The position numbers and the translations under genes were made by a program. DNA of 64,000 bases from Ignavibacteria bacterium (lineage in GTDB: Bacteria; Bacteroidota; Ignavibacteria; Ignavibacteriales; Ignavibacteriaceae). Location: contig JAUXVN010000115.1 of the NCBI GenBank assembly GCA_030684555.1, positions 57,800-121,799 of the forward strand. Reading direction: 5' to 3'. Under the pieces are notes generated by a model. That model was not told where the DNA came from. It saw nothing but the letters and a program-made list of their open reading frames with translations, and searched no databases. Positions within the stretch are counted from its first letter, which is position 1, and each line of letters begins with the position of its first letter. Shown piece after piece: positions 19,414 to 27,632 of the stretch.

Positions 19414-20667
19414 ATGCGTATTAAGATTTATCTGCTCCTCGTTATTCTATTTGTTTTTGGAAAAATTGCATTATCACAAAATTTTCCCATCGGTATTTAT
19501 TCTGAATATAACCTTCTTCCATATGATTCATCAAATGTTTTACTCTATTATTCATTTCGTGTAAATAATTCCTTCCTTGTGTTTGAAAAAGTTGGAGATG
19601 AATACAAAGCTTCATTTAGTTTAATTGTTGAGATTTACGATTCAACAGATCAATTTATAAAACGTGAATCGCTTGAAAACAAAATTACAGCCAAAACATT
19701 TGCAGAATCTAACTCCAATGAAATTTCTACCGAAGGTTTACTAAAATTCATTTTGAAAAATGATAAATTCAGTATCCACCCAATCTATACAGATCATAAT
19801 TCGAGAAGGGAATTCAAACTTCGAAACCATGTTTTATTTCCAAAAGAATTACTTAAACATAAAATTCTTTCCCCAATCATATTGGAAGAGCGAAAAACAA
19901 ATTCAGAGATTTCATTGCATTTATCAAACTATGATGGGAGTATACCATTTTCGAATAGCTCATATTCAATGCTTTTTCCGGTTACAGATAATTACATTGA
20001 TACTCTTTTTGTAACATTAGAAACAGAAATTGATACCTTGAGTTTTTTGCTAACGGAGTATATAAATGGTTCAATAGAAATGAATATGGATGAAGTTATT
20101 AAAGTGAGTAATTCAAAAGGAAAATCCGATACAAGAAATTTCTTCTTGCGTGACTTAAGCCATAAATTAATTGAAGGCAAATTAAAGATTAAAGCCGGTA
20201 TCAATGAGAAATTAAAAACTCCTGCAATTTACCATAGAGAAGTTAAATGGATAAATAAACCCGGGAGCCTTAATAATATTGAATTTGCAATAAAGATGTT
20301 GAATTATATCGAAGATGGAGCTGTTGTCTCTTCAATTAGGAAATCAAAAAATCAGACAACTTCACTATATAATTATTGGGAAAAAATTGATCCTTTGAAG
20401 GAGACTAAATTCAACGAGTTGATGAAAGAGTTTTATGACAGAGTTGATTATTCAATAGATAATTTTACCTCAATAAGTGTAAAAAATGGAGCGGAATCTG
20501 ATCGTGGAAAAATTTGGATTGTCTATGGTAAACCTACAACTATTCAACGTTCTAATTCGATCAATGGGCGAGTTTCTGAAATTTGGATTTACGATAATCT
20601 TAATAAAACTTATACTTTTATTGATAAAACAGGTACAGGTAAATTTGTCCTCGCAGAAATAAAATGA
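19414..20667 (+). CDS. GWxTD domain-containing secreted protein
   Basis: A 417-residue protein with signal peptide (MRIKIYLLLVILFVFGKIALSQ). The last ~100 residues resemble the GWxTD domain found in Bacteroidota, Chlorobi and Acidobacteria: YWEKIDPLKETKFNELMKEF, then a variant GAESDRGKIWIVYGKP where GW-TD is replaced by GAESD, then EIWIYDNLNKTYTFIDKTGTG. The domain's function is unknown. The gene overlaps pdxA by an ATGA junction, so it is co-transcribed with it. Confidence 0.8.
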   Translation: MRIKIYLLLVILFVFGKIALSQNFPIGIYSEYNLLPYDSSNVLLYYSFRVNNSFLVFEKVGDEYKASFSLIVEIYDSTDQFIKRESLENKITAKTFAESNSNEISTEGLLKFILKNDKFSIHPIYTDHNSRREFKLRNHVLFPKELLKHKILSPIILEERKTNSEISLHLSNYDGSIPFSNSSYSMLFPVTDNYIDTLFVTLETEIDTLSFLLTEYINGSIEMNMDEVIKVSNSKGKSDTRNFFLRDLSHKLIEGKLKIKAGINEKLKTPAIYHREVKWINKPGSLNNIEFAIKMLNYIEDGAVVSSIRKSKNQTTSLYNYWEKIDPLKETKFNELMKEFYDRVDYSIDNFTSISVKNGAESDRGKIWIVYGKPTTIQRSNSINGRVSEIWIYDNLNKTYTFIDKTGTGKFVLAEIK

Positions 20668-21647
20668 GATTTGTATTTTCAATAGGAGATATAAACGGAA
20701 TTGGTCCCGAGATTGTAATAAAGTCAATCGAGAGGATTATTAAAAAATCAAAAGATGATTTTATAATCGTTGCTCCGTATGGATTAATCAAAGAAACCGC
20801 TGCACAATTAAACTCAAAATTTAATTTTGAACATGTTAACTCTATAAATGAAATCTCAAGTAATTCTTCACAATTAATAATTATCGATCAAAAGAAGTAT
20901 CGTTTAGATACTGGCAAACCGACAAAAACATCCGGGGAAATTTCTTTTAATTCAATAATCAAATCGTATGATATTGTAAAACAAGGTTTAGCAGATGCAG
21001 TTATTACGGCACCAATTTCCAAAACGGCATGGAATTTAGCAGGATATAATTATCCCGGGCATACAGAGCTTTTTGCTGAATTATGCAACTCAAAAAATTT
21101 TGTTATGATGTTCCTTTCAAAGAAAATGAATGGATCGTTGATTACTATTCATGAACCGATAAATAAAGTTCCGAAATTAATTACTAATAAAAAATTAGAA
21201 AGACATTTGAAAGTAGTAAAAGAAACTCTGACAAATGATTTAAATCTGAAGCAAATAAAAATTGCTGTTTTGGGATTGAATCCTCATGCTGGAGAAAACG
21301 GAAATATCGGTAAAGAAGAAGAAGAAATTATTAAACCTTTTATCGATAAAAATTCTGATTTGTTATCCGGTCCTTTTCCGTCAGATGCATTTTTTGCAAA
21401 TCGATCTGAAAAGAATTATGATTTAGTAATCGGTATGTATCACGATCAACTACTGATTCCTTTTAAAATTATGAACTTTACTTCCGGAGTTAATTTTACA
21501 GCCGGTCTACCAATCGTAAGAACTTCACCCGATCACGGAACTGCTTATAATATTGCAGGAAAAATGATAGCTGACGAATCAAGTATGGTGGAAGCTTATA
21601 AGTATGCAAGAAAAATTGTAATAAACAGAAAACTCAACTCAAAATAA
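20664..21647 (+). CDS. pdxA: 4-hydroxythreonine-4-phosphate dehydrogenase
   Basis: NAD-dependent enzyme in DXP-dependent pyridoxal 5'-phosphate synthesis, 327 residues. Visible hallmarks are the N-terminal GDINGIGPEIVIKSI, then ITAPISKTAWNLAGYNYPGHTE with the substrate/metal His. LGLNPHAGENG, then MYHDQLLIPFKI and TSPDHGTAYNIAGK supply the remaining metal-binding His residues. All motifs are intact. Start and stop codons overlap the neighbouring genes (ATGA and TAATG), placing it in a tight operon with no other PLP genes in view. Confidence 0.96.
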   Translation: MRFVFSIGDINGIGPEIVIKSIERIIKKSKDDFIIVAPYGLIKETAAQLNSKFNFEHVNSINEISSNSSQLIIIDQKKYRLDTGKPTKTSGEISFNSIIKSYDIVKQGLADAVITAPISKTAWNLAGYNYPGHTELFAELCNSKNFVMMFLSKKMNGSLITIHEPINKVPKLITNKKLERHLKVVKETLTNDLNLKQIKIAVLGLNPHAGENGNIGKEEEEIIKPFIDKNSDLLSGPFPSDAFFANRSEKNYDLVIGMYHDQLLIPFKIMNFTSGVNFTAGLPIVRTSPDHGTAYNIAGKMIADESSMVEAYKYARKIVINRKLNSK

Positions 21648-22375
21648 TGCTTACTAAAGCAGAGAAATATTCAACTCTCGCCCAAGTTTATTCTCATCTA
21701 ATGAGAAAAGTTACTTATGATAAATGGGCTGAATATTTGACTGATTTAATCGATCCATTTTTTGATGAAACCGCTTCCGTTCTTGAGATTGCAGGTGGAA
21801 ATGGTTCATTAGCAAATCATCTTTCAATAAATTACAAAAACTATATTCTTACTGATCTTTCAATCGAAATGTTGAAGAGTAATTTGAATAATAGAATTAA
21901 ATCAATTACCTGCGACATGACTCAACTTCCATTCAAGAGAAAGTTTGATGTTGTTGTATGTGCATTCGACAGTGTGAATTATATTTTAATTAAAAAGAAA
22001 TTGGCAAAATTATTCACCGAAGTTTACAATGTGTTAAATGAAAACGGAATTTTTCTTTTTGATGTAAGTTTAGAAAAGAATAGCCGAAGACATGCTTTGA
22101 AGAAATACCGTCCAGCTAAATTCAAACAGATTCGATATGAGCAGAATTCATATTTGATTGAATCAAAAAGACTTCATGTAAACGACTTCAAAATCACTCT
22201 ACCTGATGGAAAAGTTTTTAACGAAAAACATTATCAAAAAATATTTCGATTAAATGATTATTTTTACGCAATCGAGAAAGCAAAACTTTACGTTTGTGAT
22301 TGTTATGAAAATTTTGGTAATCGTATCGGAAAAGAGACCTCGCCACGTGTTCAATTTGTTGTAAGAAAAGGGTAG
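21647..22375 (+). CDS. Class I SAM-dependent methyltransferase
   Basis: A 242-residue cytosolic methyltransferase. The SAM-binding motif I is VLEIAGGNGSLANHLS (residues about 45-60), then motif II YILTDLSIEMLKSN and a motif near 88-103, DMTQLPFKRKFDVVVCAFDSVNYI. The C-terminal half (IRYEQNSYLIESKRLHVNDFKITL and FRLNDYFYAIEKAKLYV) fits small-molecule or lipid methyltransferases. The substrate cannot be told from the sequence. Confidence 0.85.
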   Translation: MLTKAEKYSTLAQVYSHLMRKVTYDKWAEYLTDLIDPFFDETASVLEIAGGNGSLANHLSINYKNYILTDLSIEMLKSNLNNRIKSITCDMTQLPFKRKFDVVVCAFDSVNYILIKKKLAKLFTEVYNVLNENGIFLFDVSLEKNSRRHALKKYRPAKFKQIRYEQNSYLIESKRLHVNDFKITLPDGKVFNEKHYQKIFRLNDYFYAIEKAKLYVCDCYENFGNRIGKETSPRVQFVVRKG

Positions 22376-22379
22376 AATT

Positions 22380-23045
22380 ATGCTTGAGTTTAATAATGTC
22401 AGTTTTGGTTATGATAAACATCCAATTCTAAATGATATAAACTTTACAATTAAGAATGGTGAATTAGTTTTTCTTATTGGAAAAAGTGGTTCAGGTAAAA
22501 GTACTATACTTAAATTAATTTATATGGATTTACTTCCCTCAAATGGTTTCGTGGAATTCGAAGGATATAATTCTGAATCAGTCAAAGAAAAAATGCTTCA
22601 TCTGCTGAGAAGAAAAATTGGTATAATCTTTCAAGAATTTAGATTGTTGAAGCAAAGGACAGTCTCTGAAAATCTTTCATTCGTTCTTGAAGTTATTAAT
22701 GTACCTCGAAACGAAATTCGTAGAAAAGTTAATGATGTTTTAGGGGAAGTTGGTTTGTTGCATCGAAAGAACAGTTATCCCGATGAGTTGTCAGGAGGGG
22801 AGCAGCAAAGAATTGCAATCGCGAGGGCTATTATTAATAACCCGACTTTAGTAGTAGCAGATGAACCAACCGGAAATTTAGATCCTGAAACTTCGTTTGA
22901 GATTATGGATACTCTAAAAAGAATTAATTCTAAAGGAACCGCACTTCTTATAGCGACACATAATTATGATTTAGTTAAAAAATATCCAGCAAGAATAATA
23001 AAAATTGAAAACGGAAAAACTATTAATGCACACCTTAAACAGTAA
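22380..23045 (+). CDS. ftsE: FtsE-like ABC transporter ATP-binding protein
   Basis: ATPase subunit, 221 residues, probably of the FtsEX cell-division complex that activates peptidoglycan hydrolases. Walker A is GKSGSGKST (residues 35-43), the signature LSGGEQQRIAIARAI is near 139, and Walker B is VVADEPTGNLDP near 160. FQEFRLLKQRTVSENLSF, after the Q-loop, is characteristic of FtsE, but LolD/MacB-type subunits are close relatives. No FtsX-like permease gene is adjacent. Its 3' end overlaps the convergent adk gene by 11 bases. Confidence 0.82.
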   Translation: MLEFNNVSFGYDKHPILNDINFTIKNGELVFLIGKSGSGKSTILKLIYMDLLPSNGFVEFEGYNSESVKEKMLHLLRRKIGIIFQEFRLLKQRTVSENLSFVLEVINVPRNEIRRKVNDVLGEVGLLHRKNSYPDELSGGEQQRIAIARAIINNPTLVVADEPTGNLDPETSFEIMDTLKRINSKGTALLIATHNYDLVKKYPARIIKIENGKTINAHLKQ

Positions 23046-23709
23046 TCTGCATTTTATCGCCTAACGCTTCCTTTAGAGCACTCAAAATTTTTGCGTTAAC
23101 CTCATCTATCGGAAATAAACCATTTATTCTAATAGTTTTTGCGTGTTCTTTATAGAAATCAAAAACAGGCCGGGTGGTTAAAGTAAAAATTTCTAATCTG
23201 TGTCTAATTACGTCTTCGTTATCATCTTTTCGATGATAAAATGAATCAATAGCACCACAAGTTGGACATTTATCTGAATCTTTAATATCGTTATAATTGA
23301 AAATATTGTTGCACTCTTTACAAGCCCGACGGTTTGTAAGTCTTCTAACAATTTCATCGTCATTTGCTGTAAGGTATAAAAGTATAACATCTTCCATATT
23401 TAATTCTTTAAACAACCTGTTTAATTCAATAGCCTGCGCAATTGTTCTCGGGAACCCATCTAGAATAAATCCGTTTGCACATTCAGGTTTATCTAAAGTT
23501 TCTTTAATCAATCCAATCATAAGATCGTCAGAAACTAATTCGCCGGAATCCATTAACTTTTTTGCTAAAAGTCCTAGTTCAGTTTTAAAACGGACAGCAT
23601 CTCGTAAAATATCACCGGTGGAGATGTGGGGGATAGATAACATTTGGCTTAATATTTTTGCCTGGGTTCCTTTTCCCACACCCGGAGAACCAAATAGAAT
23701 TAAATACAT
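23035..23709 (-). CDS. adk: Adenylate kinase, zinc-LID type
   Basis: Converts ATP and AMP to two ADP. P-loop FGSPGVGKGTQAK lies at residues 6-18. AMP-binding motifs are ISTGDILRDAVR and FILDGFPRT. The LID carries four Cys (CKECNNIF ... KCPTCG), so it probably binds structural zinc as in many Gram-positive and Bacteroidota enzymes. At 224 residues it is the long form. The ATG at 23707-23709, preceded by GGAG, is chosen; the codon before it is TTG. Its 3' end overlaps ftsE convergently, and the next gene on this strand lies about 300 bases upstream. Confidence 0.96.
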   Translation of the reverse strand: MYLILFGSPGVGKGTQAKILSQMLSIPHISTGDILRDAVRFKTELGLLAKKLMDSGELVSDDLMIGLIKETLDKPECANGFILDGFPRTIAQAIELNRLFKELNMEDVILLYLTANDDEIVRRLTNRRACKECNNIFNYNDIKDSDKCPTCGAIDSFYHRKDDNEDVIRHRLEIFTLTTRPVFDFYKEHAKTIRINGLFPIDEVNAKILSALKEALGDKMQITV

Positions 23710-24015
23710 CAAAACTCCGATTATTAAAGGGACAAATTATTATTAAAATTACTTTTTATCAAGGAATAGTTTGAAAGAATTTAGATTAAATTGATTATGT
23801 TAATGGTTAAATGAGACGAGTTGTCCCAACATATAAAATATTCTGACCTTCGTCAGAATGACAAAATACTATTTAAGGAAGTAAAATTTTGACATTCTTA
23901 AGTATGTGTCATGCTGATGAAAATCAGCATCTTTTAGATAGGGAGAAGTTACTGATTATTCCTTTTAGCTTAGCCTATTAAATAAAACTAAATGCTTCTC
24001 GACATGAATATTGAG
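23710..24015. other. Intergenic region with dispersed repeat
   Basis: About 306 bases between tadA and adk on the minus strand. They carry two hairpins of the dispersed palindromic family (23840-23859 and 23911-23930) and the adk ribosome site near 23715. I see no ORF. Confidence 0.5.
23840..23930. repeat. Dispersed intergenic palindromic repeat, copy 2
   Basis: Contains hairpin ATTCTGAC-CTTC-GTCAGAAT followed by GAC (23840-23862). About 50 bases later comes GTC plus ATGCTGAT-GAAA-ATCAGCAT (23911-23930), a hairpin with a GNRA-type GAAA loop. Both parts have counterparts at other intergenic sites in the window. Confidence 0.75.
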
Positions 24016-24477
24016 TTACAATCTCAGCTTATTAAAAAACTCTTTTAACAGCAACTTACTCTCATTTTCATAAAGCCCGGAATAGATTTTTAGAGTGTGA
24101 TTATATTTTCCATCATTCGCAAGATTATAAATAGAGCCACAAGCTCCAAATTTTGTATCGTGAGTTGAAAAGTAAATTTTATTTAATCTTGCAAGAAGCG
24201 AAGCACCGCAGCACATTATGCAGGGTTCAAGCGTAACATATAAATCACAATCGGTTAAACGTACATTATTGAGAGTGTTCGAGGCAGCCGTAATTGCTAT
24301 CATTTCTGCATGTGCCGTTGCATCTTTTAATCGTTCCGTTTGATTATAACCTCTTCCGATAATTTTATTATTATGAACAACAACCGCACCAACAGGAACC
24401 TCATTTTCAACAAAAGCATTTTCAGCTTCCTGCAAAGCCGCATACATAAAACGATAATTATCTTCTGAAAAAAGCAT
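24016..24477 (-). CDS. tadA: tRNA adenosine(34) deaminase
   Basis: Zinc deaminase that makes inosine at the wobble position of tRNA-Arg(ACG). The 153-residue chain has the catalytic HAE (His56-Ala-Glu58) and zinc Cys pair PCIMC (Cys86 and Cys89), with the VTLEPCIMCCGASLL context. FSTHDTKFGACGS corresponds to the tRNA-binding region and distinguishes it from cytidine or guanine deaminases. Expected to be essential. Confidence 0.94.
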   Translation of the reverse strand: MLFSEDNYRFMYAALQEAENAFVENEVPVGAVVVHNNKIIGRGYNQTERLKDATAHAEMIAITAASNTLNNVRLTDCDLYVTLEPCIMCCGASLLARLNKIYFSTHDTKFGACGSIYNLANDGKYNHTLKIYSGLYENESKLLLKEFFNKLRL

Positions 24478-24515
24478 AAACTCCAGTTTAATTGTTAAAG
24501 TATGATTAAAACATT

Positions 24516-24531
24516 TCTGACTAATGTCAGA
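24516..24531. repeat. Short hairpin resembling the dispersed repeat
   Basis: TCTGAC-TAAT-GTCAGA between tadA and the sialidase-like gene matches the inner arms of the ATTCTGAC/GTCAGAAT hairpin, with a different loop. Confidence 0.45.
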
Positions 24532-24559
24532 CGAAATTAGTTATTCCTCGTAAACAAGA

Positions 24560-26416
24560 TTACCGTAACAATATCATTTTCTTCTCAGAGATAAAATTCC
24601 CGGCAGTGATTCTATACACGTACAATCCACTGCTTAATTCACTTCCATTAAAAGGAATTTCATAAACTCCGGCTTTTTTAATTTCGTTCAAGATTGTTTT
24701 TATTTCTTTGCCGAGGACATCATAAACTTTTACTGTAACAAACTCTTCAGACGGTATCTGGAAACTAATTGTTGTTGTCGGATTGAAAGGATTGGGGTAA
24801 TTCTGCTCCAATAAATAAGAAGCCGGATTCATAATATCAACTTCAACAGTTTTGGAATAATTTGAATTGCCACTAAAATCGATTTGTTTAAGTCGATATA
24901 GATAATAGCCATTCAATAAATTGTAATCAGTAAATTTATAATCACGAATTATATTAGATGTACCGTTTCCTTTAACAAATCCGATGTTTTTCCAAATAAA
25001 TCCGGTTTGATTAGTATTTGAAATATTAGCTCTTTCAATTTCAAATCCGTAGTTGTTAAGTTCTGATGAAGTAGTCCAATTTAAAGAAATATTATTTCCT
25101 TCAGATTTTGCACTAAATGAAGTTAACTCAACGGGTACAATTGAGGAAGAATCAAATATGACTGAAGTCCAAACGCTAAGATTGCTGTTGTCCATTCTCA
25201 TCCAAATCGGATATATTTTTCTGTTATGAGCGGCTATGTTGGCGTAATCACCAAAAAAAATATTTTGTGAAGGGGTAAATGATGTTGCACTTATTTTGAA
25301 GTTCTCAAAAGTTTCACCGCCGTCAGTAGATTTTGCAATATAAACATCGGTAGCAGAACCTGAGGTATTTCTTCTGTCATAAAAAAGGATGTAGATTATT
25401 CCCGTTGTTTGATCAACTGCCATCCAGTTAAAAAACTGATGACGTTGAGTATCATCGTTGTTTACTTTTATTAATTGTCCCCAACTATTGCCGCCATCGG
25501 TTGATTTCTTTAAGAAAATATCTGTATTACTCGTTCCATTTCTTTGATCTGACCAATTGATATAAATATTTCCTCTGAAAGGGGAATAACTTGTATCGCA
25601 AACAGTAATCGGCAAACCATTACATCGGTTGATTCCGGGAATTGCAAAATCCCAGCCGCCGGGTTGATCTGAAACAAATATATCTGTTCCGAATGTAACT
25701 CCGCCATCGGTTGATTTATCAAACATTATTCCAAGCGGTCCTGACCAGCTTACATAAACCTCGCCATTGAGACCAATAGTTGGTACGGCACCTTCTACTG
25801 TTAAATCTTCATCGACACAATTTCCCCCTTTATCGCTTACTCTAACCGGAACCGACCAGATATCACCTAAATCAGTAGAACGAGAAAAAAGAATTCTTGA
25901 ACTGTCTAAAGAATTTGAGCTGCCATAATTATCGAACTCCGTCCATGCGACATATACATTATCACGATATAATGGACTTGACATATCAACAGCGAGCCAC
26001 TCTTTATCCTGCTCTTTTGGATAATTGTATCCGATTCCCGCACCGTTGTTCCAGGTTACTCCATAATCGGTTGATTTTTGAATTACGATCCGGTCAATCC
26101 AATATCCTTGAATGGGATTGGAGAGATGCGCATAATAAAGATTACCGTATCTGTCGAACATAACGCAAGGGTCACCCCAAACACCCAAATTAGATGTCAT
26201 ATTTTTTTGGCTCCAATTTAGTCCGCCATTCGTTGATGAATAAAAATAAGTAATGTTTGCTCCTGCAGCAAGAATATTAGGATTTGCAGGATTGATTGCA
26301 ATTGTTACCTCTTCAGGATTTGTACTTGCAGTACTGCTTACGCGTATATTTGGATATTGACCAAATATTACTGTAGCGTAAAATGGAATGAATAGAAGAA
26401 TTTTAATTAAACTCAT
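24560..26416 (-). CDS. T9SS-sorted sialidase-like (BNR repeat) protein
   Basis: A 618-residue secreted protein with signal peptide MSLIKILLFIPFYATVIFGQ. Residues about 20-410 contain repeated Asp-box/BNR units: FYSSTNGGLNWSQK, QKSTDYGVTWN, SRSTDLGDIWSV, DKSTDGGVTF, KKSTDGGNSWGQ and AKSTDGGETFENF. This is the six-bladed propeller of sialidases and exo-glycosidase-like proteins. I do not see the catalytic Arg triad clearly, so carbohydrate binding is as likely as hydrolysis. A VPVELTSFSAKSEGNNISLNW module precedes the type A sorting domain (LEQNYPNPFNPTTTISFQIP, ending KKMILLR). It is transcribed alone, divergent from the toxin-antitoxin genes. Confidence 0.87.
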   Translation of the reverse strand: MSLIKILLFIPFYATVIFGQYPNIRVSSTASTNPEEVTIAINPANPNILAAGANITYFYSSTNGGLNWSQKNMTSNLGVWGDPCVMFDRYGNLYYAHLSNPIQGYWIDRIVIQKSTDYGVTWNNGAGIGYNYPKEQDKEWLAVDMSSPLYRDNVYVAWTEFDNYGSSNSLDSSRILFSRSTDLGDIWSVPVRVSDKGGNCVDEDLTVEGAVPTIGLNGEVYVSWSGPLGIMFDKSTDGGVTFGTDIFVSDQPGGWDFAIPGINRCNGLPITVCDTSYSPFRGNIYINWSDQRNGTSNTDIFLKKSTDGGNSWGQLIKVNNDDTQRHQFFNWMAVDQTTGIIYILFYDRRNTSGSATDVYIAKSTDGGETFENFKISATSFTPSQNIFFGDYANIAAHNRKIYPIWMRMDNSNLSVWTSVIFDSSSIVPVELTSFSAKSEGNNISLNWTTSSELNNYGFEIERANISNTNQTGFIWKNIGFVKGNGTSNIIRDYKFTDYNLLNGYYLYRLKQIDFSGNSNYSKTVEVDIMNPASYLLEQNYPNPFNPTTTISFQIPSEEFVTVKVYDVLGKEIKTILNEIKKAGVYEIPFNGSELSSGLYVYRITAGNFISEKKMILLR

Positions 26417-26575
26417 TTTTCTCCAAACATTGAAATTTTGTATTTAGAAAAATAGTCTAATTTGAAATAAAAAAGTAAAATAGTTGAAAGTAATATCCCT
26501 CTTTGTCTATATTTTAATTGATAAAATTAATTTATGTAATTAAGTTTAACGTAAAGAAAAATAAAGGTTAGTAAT

Positions 26576-26776
26576 ATGGCTTCACAACCCTTGACTAATG
26601 TTCAGGAAGAATTGCTAAAACTCTATTCTCAAAATCTCTCCCCCGAAGAAATGAAAGAGTTAAAGAGTGTTTTGGCAAAATTTTTTGCTTCAAAAGCAGT
26701 TAAAAAAGCCAACGAGATCTGGGACGAGAAAAAATATTCCAATAACACCATGGATACATGGTTAAATGAAGGATAG
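26576..26776 (+). CDS. Putative antitoxin paired with PIN toxin
   Basis: A 66-residue protein (TNVQEELLKLYSQNLSPEEMKELKSVLAKFFASKAVKKANEIWDEK) predicted to be mostly helical. Small helical proteins of this type often precede PIN-family toxin genes in Bacteroidota. The C-terminal tail (KKYSNNTMDTWLNEG) would be the toxin-binding part. It overlaps the toxin start by 11 bases, as is usual for toxin-antitoxin pairs. GTTAG upstream is a weak ribosome site. No recognisable DNA-binding domain is visible. Confidence 0.75.
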   Translation: MASQPLTNVQEELLKLYSQNLSPEEMKELKSVLAKFFASKAVKKANEIWDEKKYSNNTMDTWLNEG

Positions 26777-27188
26777 ACTCAAAGTAGTTCTTGATACTAA
26801 TGTTCTGCTCGTTTCAATTTCATCAAAATCGAAATATCATTGGATTTTTGATTTCTTAATTCATGATAAATTTGACTTGTTCATTACCAATGAAATATTA
26901 AACGAATATGATGAAGTGATTTCAAGATATTATGACAATTCTGTCTCCCGCAATATTATTAATACCTTATTAATTTTGCCCAATGTGTTTAAAACTGATG
27001 TTTATTTCAACTGGAATCTTATCCCAAATGATTTTGATGATAATAAATTTGTTGATTGTGTTATAAGTTCAAACTCTCATCTTTTAGTTACAAATGATAA
27101 ACATTTTCAAGTTTTAAATAGTGTTGATTTTCCAAAAGTAAAAGTAGCCGGAGTTGATGAATTTGAAAAACTTCTGAATCGAGAATAA
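26766..27188 (+). CDS. PIN-domain toxin (putative VapC-like ribonuclease)
   Basis: A 140-residue PIN-fold protein, expected to cleave RNA with Mg2+. Acidic active-site residues are visible as VLDTNVLLVS (Asp near residue 8), Glu in FITNEILNEYDEVI, and Asp in PNDFDDNKFVDCVISSNSHLLVTNDKHF. This matches the PIN subfamily annotated as putative toxin component rather than classical VapC. It is translationally coupled to the antitoxin candidate. No further TA genes flank it. Confidence 0.87.
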   Translation: MKDRLKVVLDTNVLLVSISSKSKYHWIFDFLIHDKFDLFITNEILNEYDEVISRYYDNSVSRNIINTLLILPNVFKTDVYFNWNLIPNDFDDNKFVDCVISSNSHLLVTNDKHFQVLNSVDFPKVKVAGVDEFEKLLNRE

Positions 27189-27304
27189 GAATTTTATCTC
27201 TACTTTATTGCAAAAACTTCGAGAGAATAACGTAAACAAAAAGGTTCTTCTGGTGACGTACTAACTTATTTGAATTTTCATTTTATCTTTTTAGAGTAAC
27301 AAAA

Positions 27305-27622
27305 ATGGCAATCCGAACTCCACGAATTAAATCCGCAACTTCTTTTCAGAGAAGAGCTTTTCGCAGCTCAATTTTTAAAACAAAAATTATTAGTAGTTAC
27401 ATTCAGATGGCTGTTTCCGAATTGTTAATTCATGGTAAATCTAATGAAGCTCGTCTTTTTGAGAGGTTGTATCATTGGTATCACAATTTCGCCTTACGAG
27501 AACGGAATGACACTGTTTTTTGGATGACAGTTTTTATGGGGAGTATCTCTTTTAACAATTTGGTTTACTTTGCTCCTCTTTATCTATATTTTAATGGGAA
27601 GTCTTTTATCGTTTTTTTGTGA
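27305..27622 (+). CDS. Small protein sharing an N-terminal module with the next gene
   Basis: A 105-residue protein of unknown function, Arg/Lys-rich at the start (MAIRTPRIKSATSFQRRAFR). Its segment SYIQMAVSELLIHGKSNEAR and following LFERLYHWYHN match SNYLQIVTAQFYSHGKSKEA and RLFERLYHWYNS of the gene just downstream, at protein and DNA level. The last 35 residues are hydrophobic (TVFWMTVFMGSISFNNLVYFAPLYLYF), maybe a membrane segment. It could be a truncated paralogue of the downstream gene's 5' end or a real small membrane protein. It overlaps nothing and ends 10 bases before the next ATG. Confidence 0.5.
   Translation: MAIRTPRIKSATSFQRRAFRSSIFKTKIISSYIQMAVSELLIHGKSNEARLFERLYHWYHNFALRERNDTVFWMTVFMGSISFNNLVYFAPLYLYFNGKSFIVFL
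27431..27484 (+). repeat. Direct repeat, copy A (N-terminal module)
   Basis: A 54-base segment matching 27765-27818 at 50 of 54 positions by eye, 334 bases apart, encoding HGKSNEARLFERLYHWYH. The match in wobble positions suggests recent duplication or gene conversion. Confidence 0.85.
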
Positions 27623-27632
27623 CGGAGTTTTT

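Noticed and set aside
23297..23746. Open frame opposite adk
   Set aside because: adk motifs on the minus strand are intact; the plus-strand frame is a shadow.
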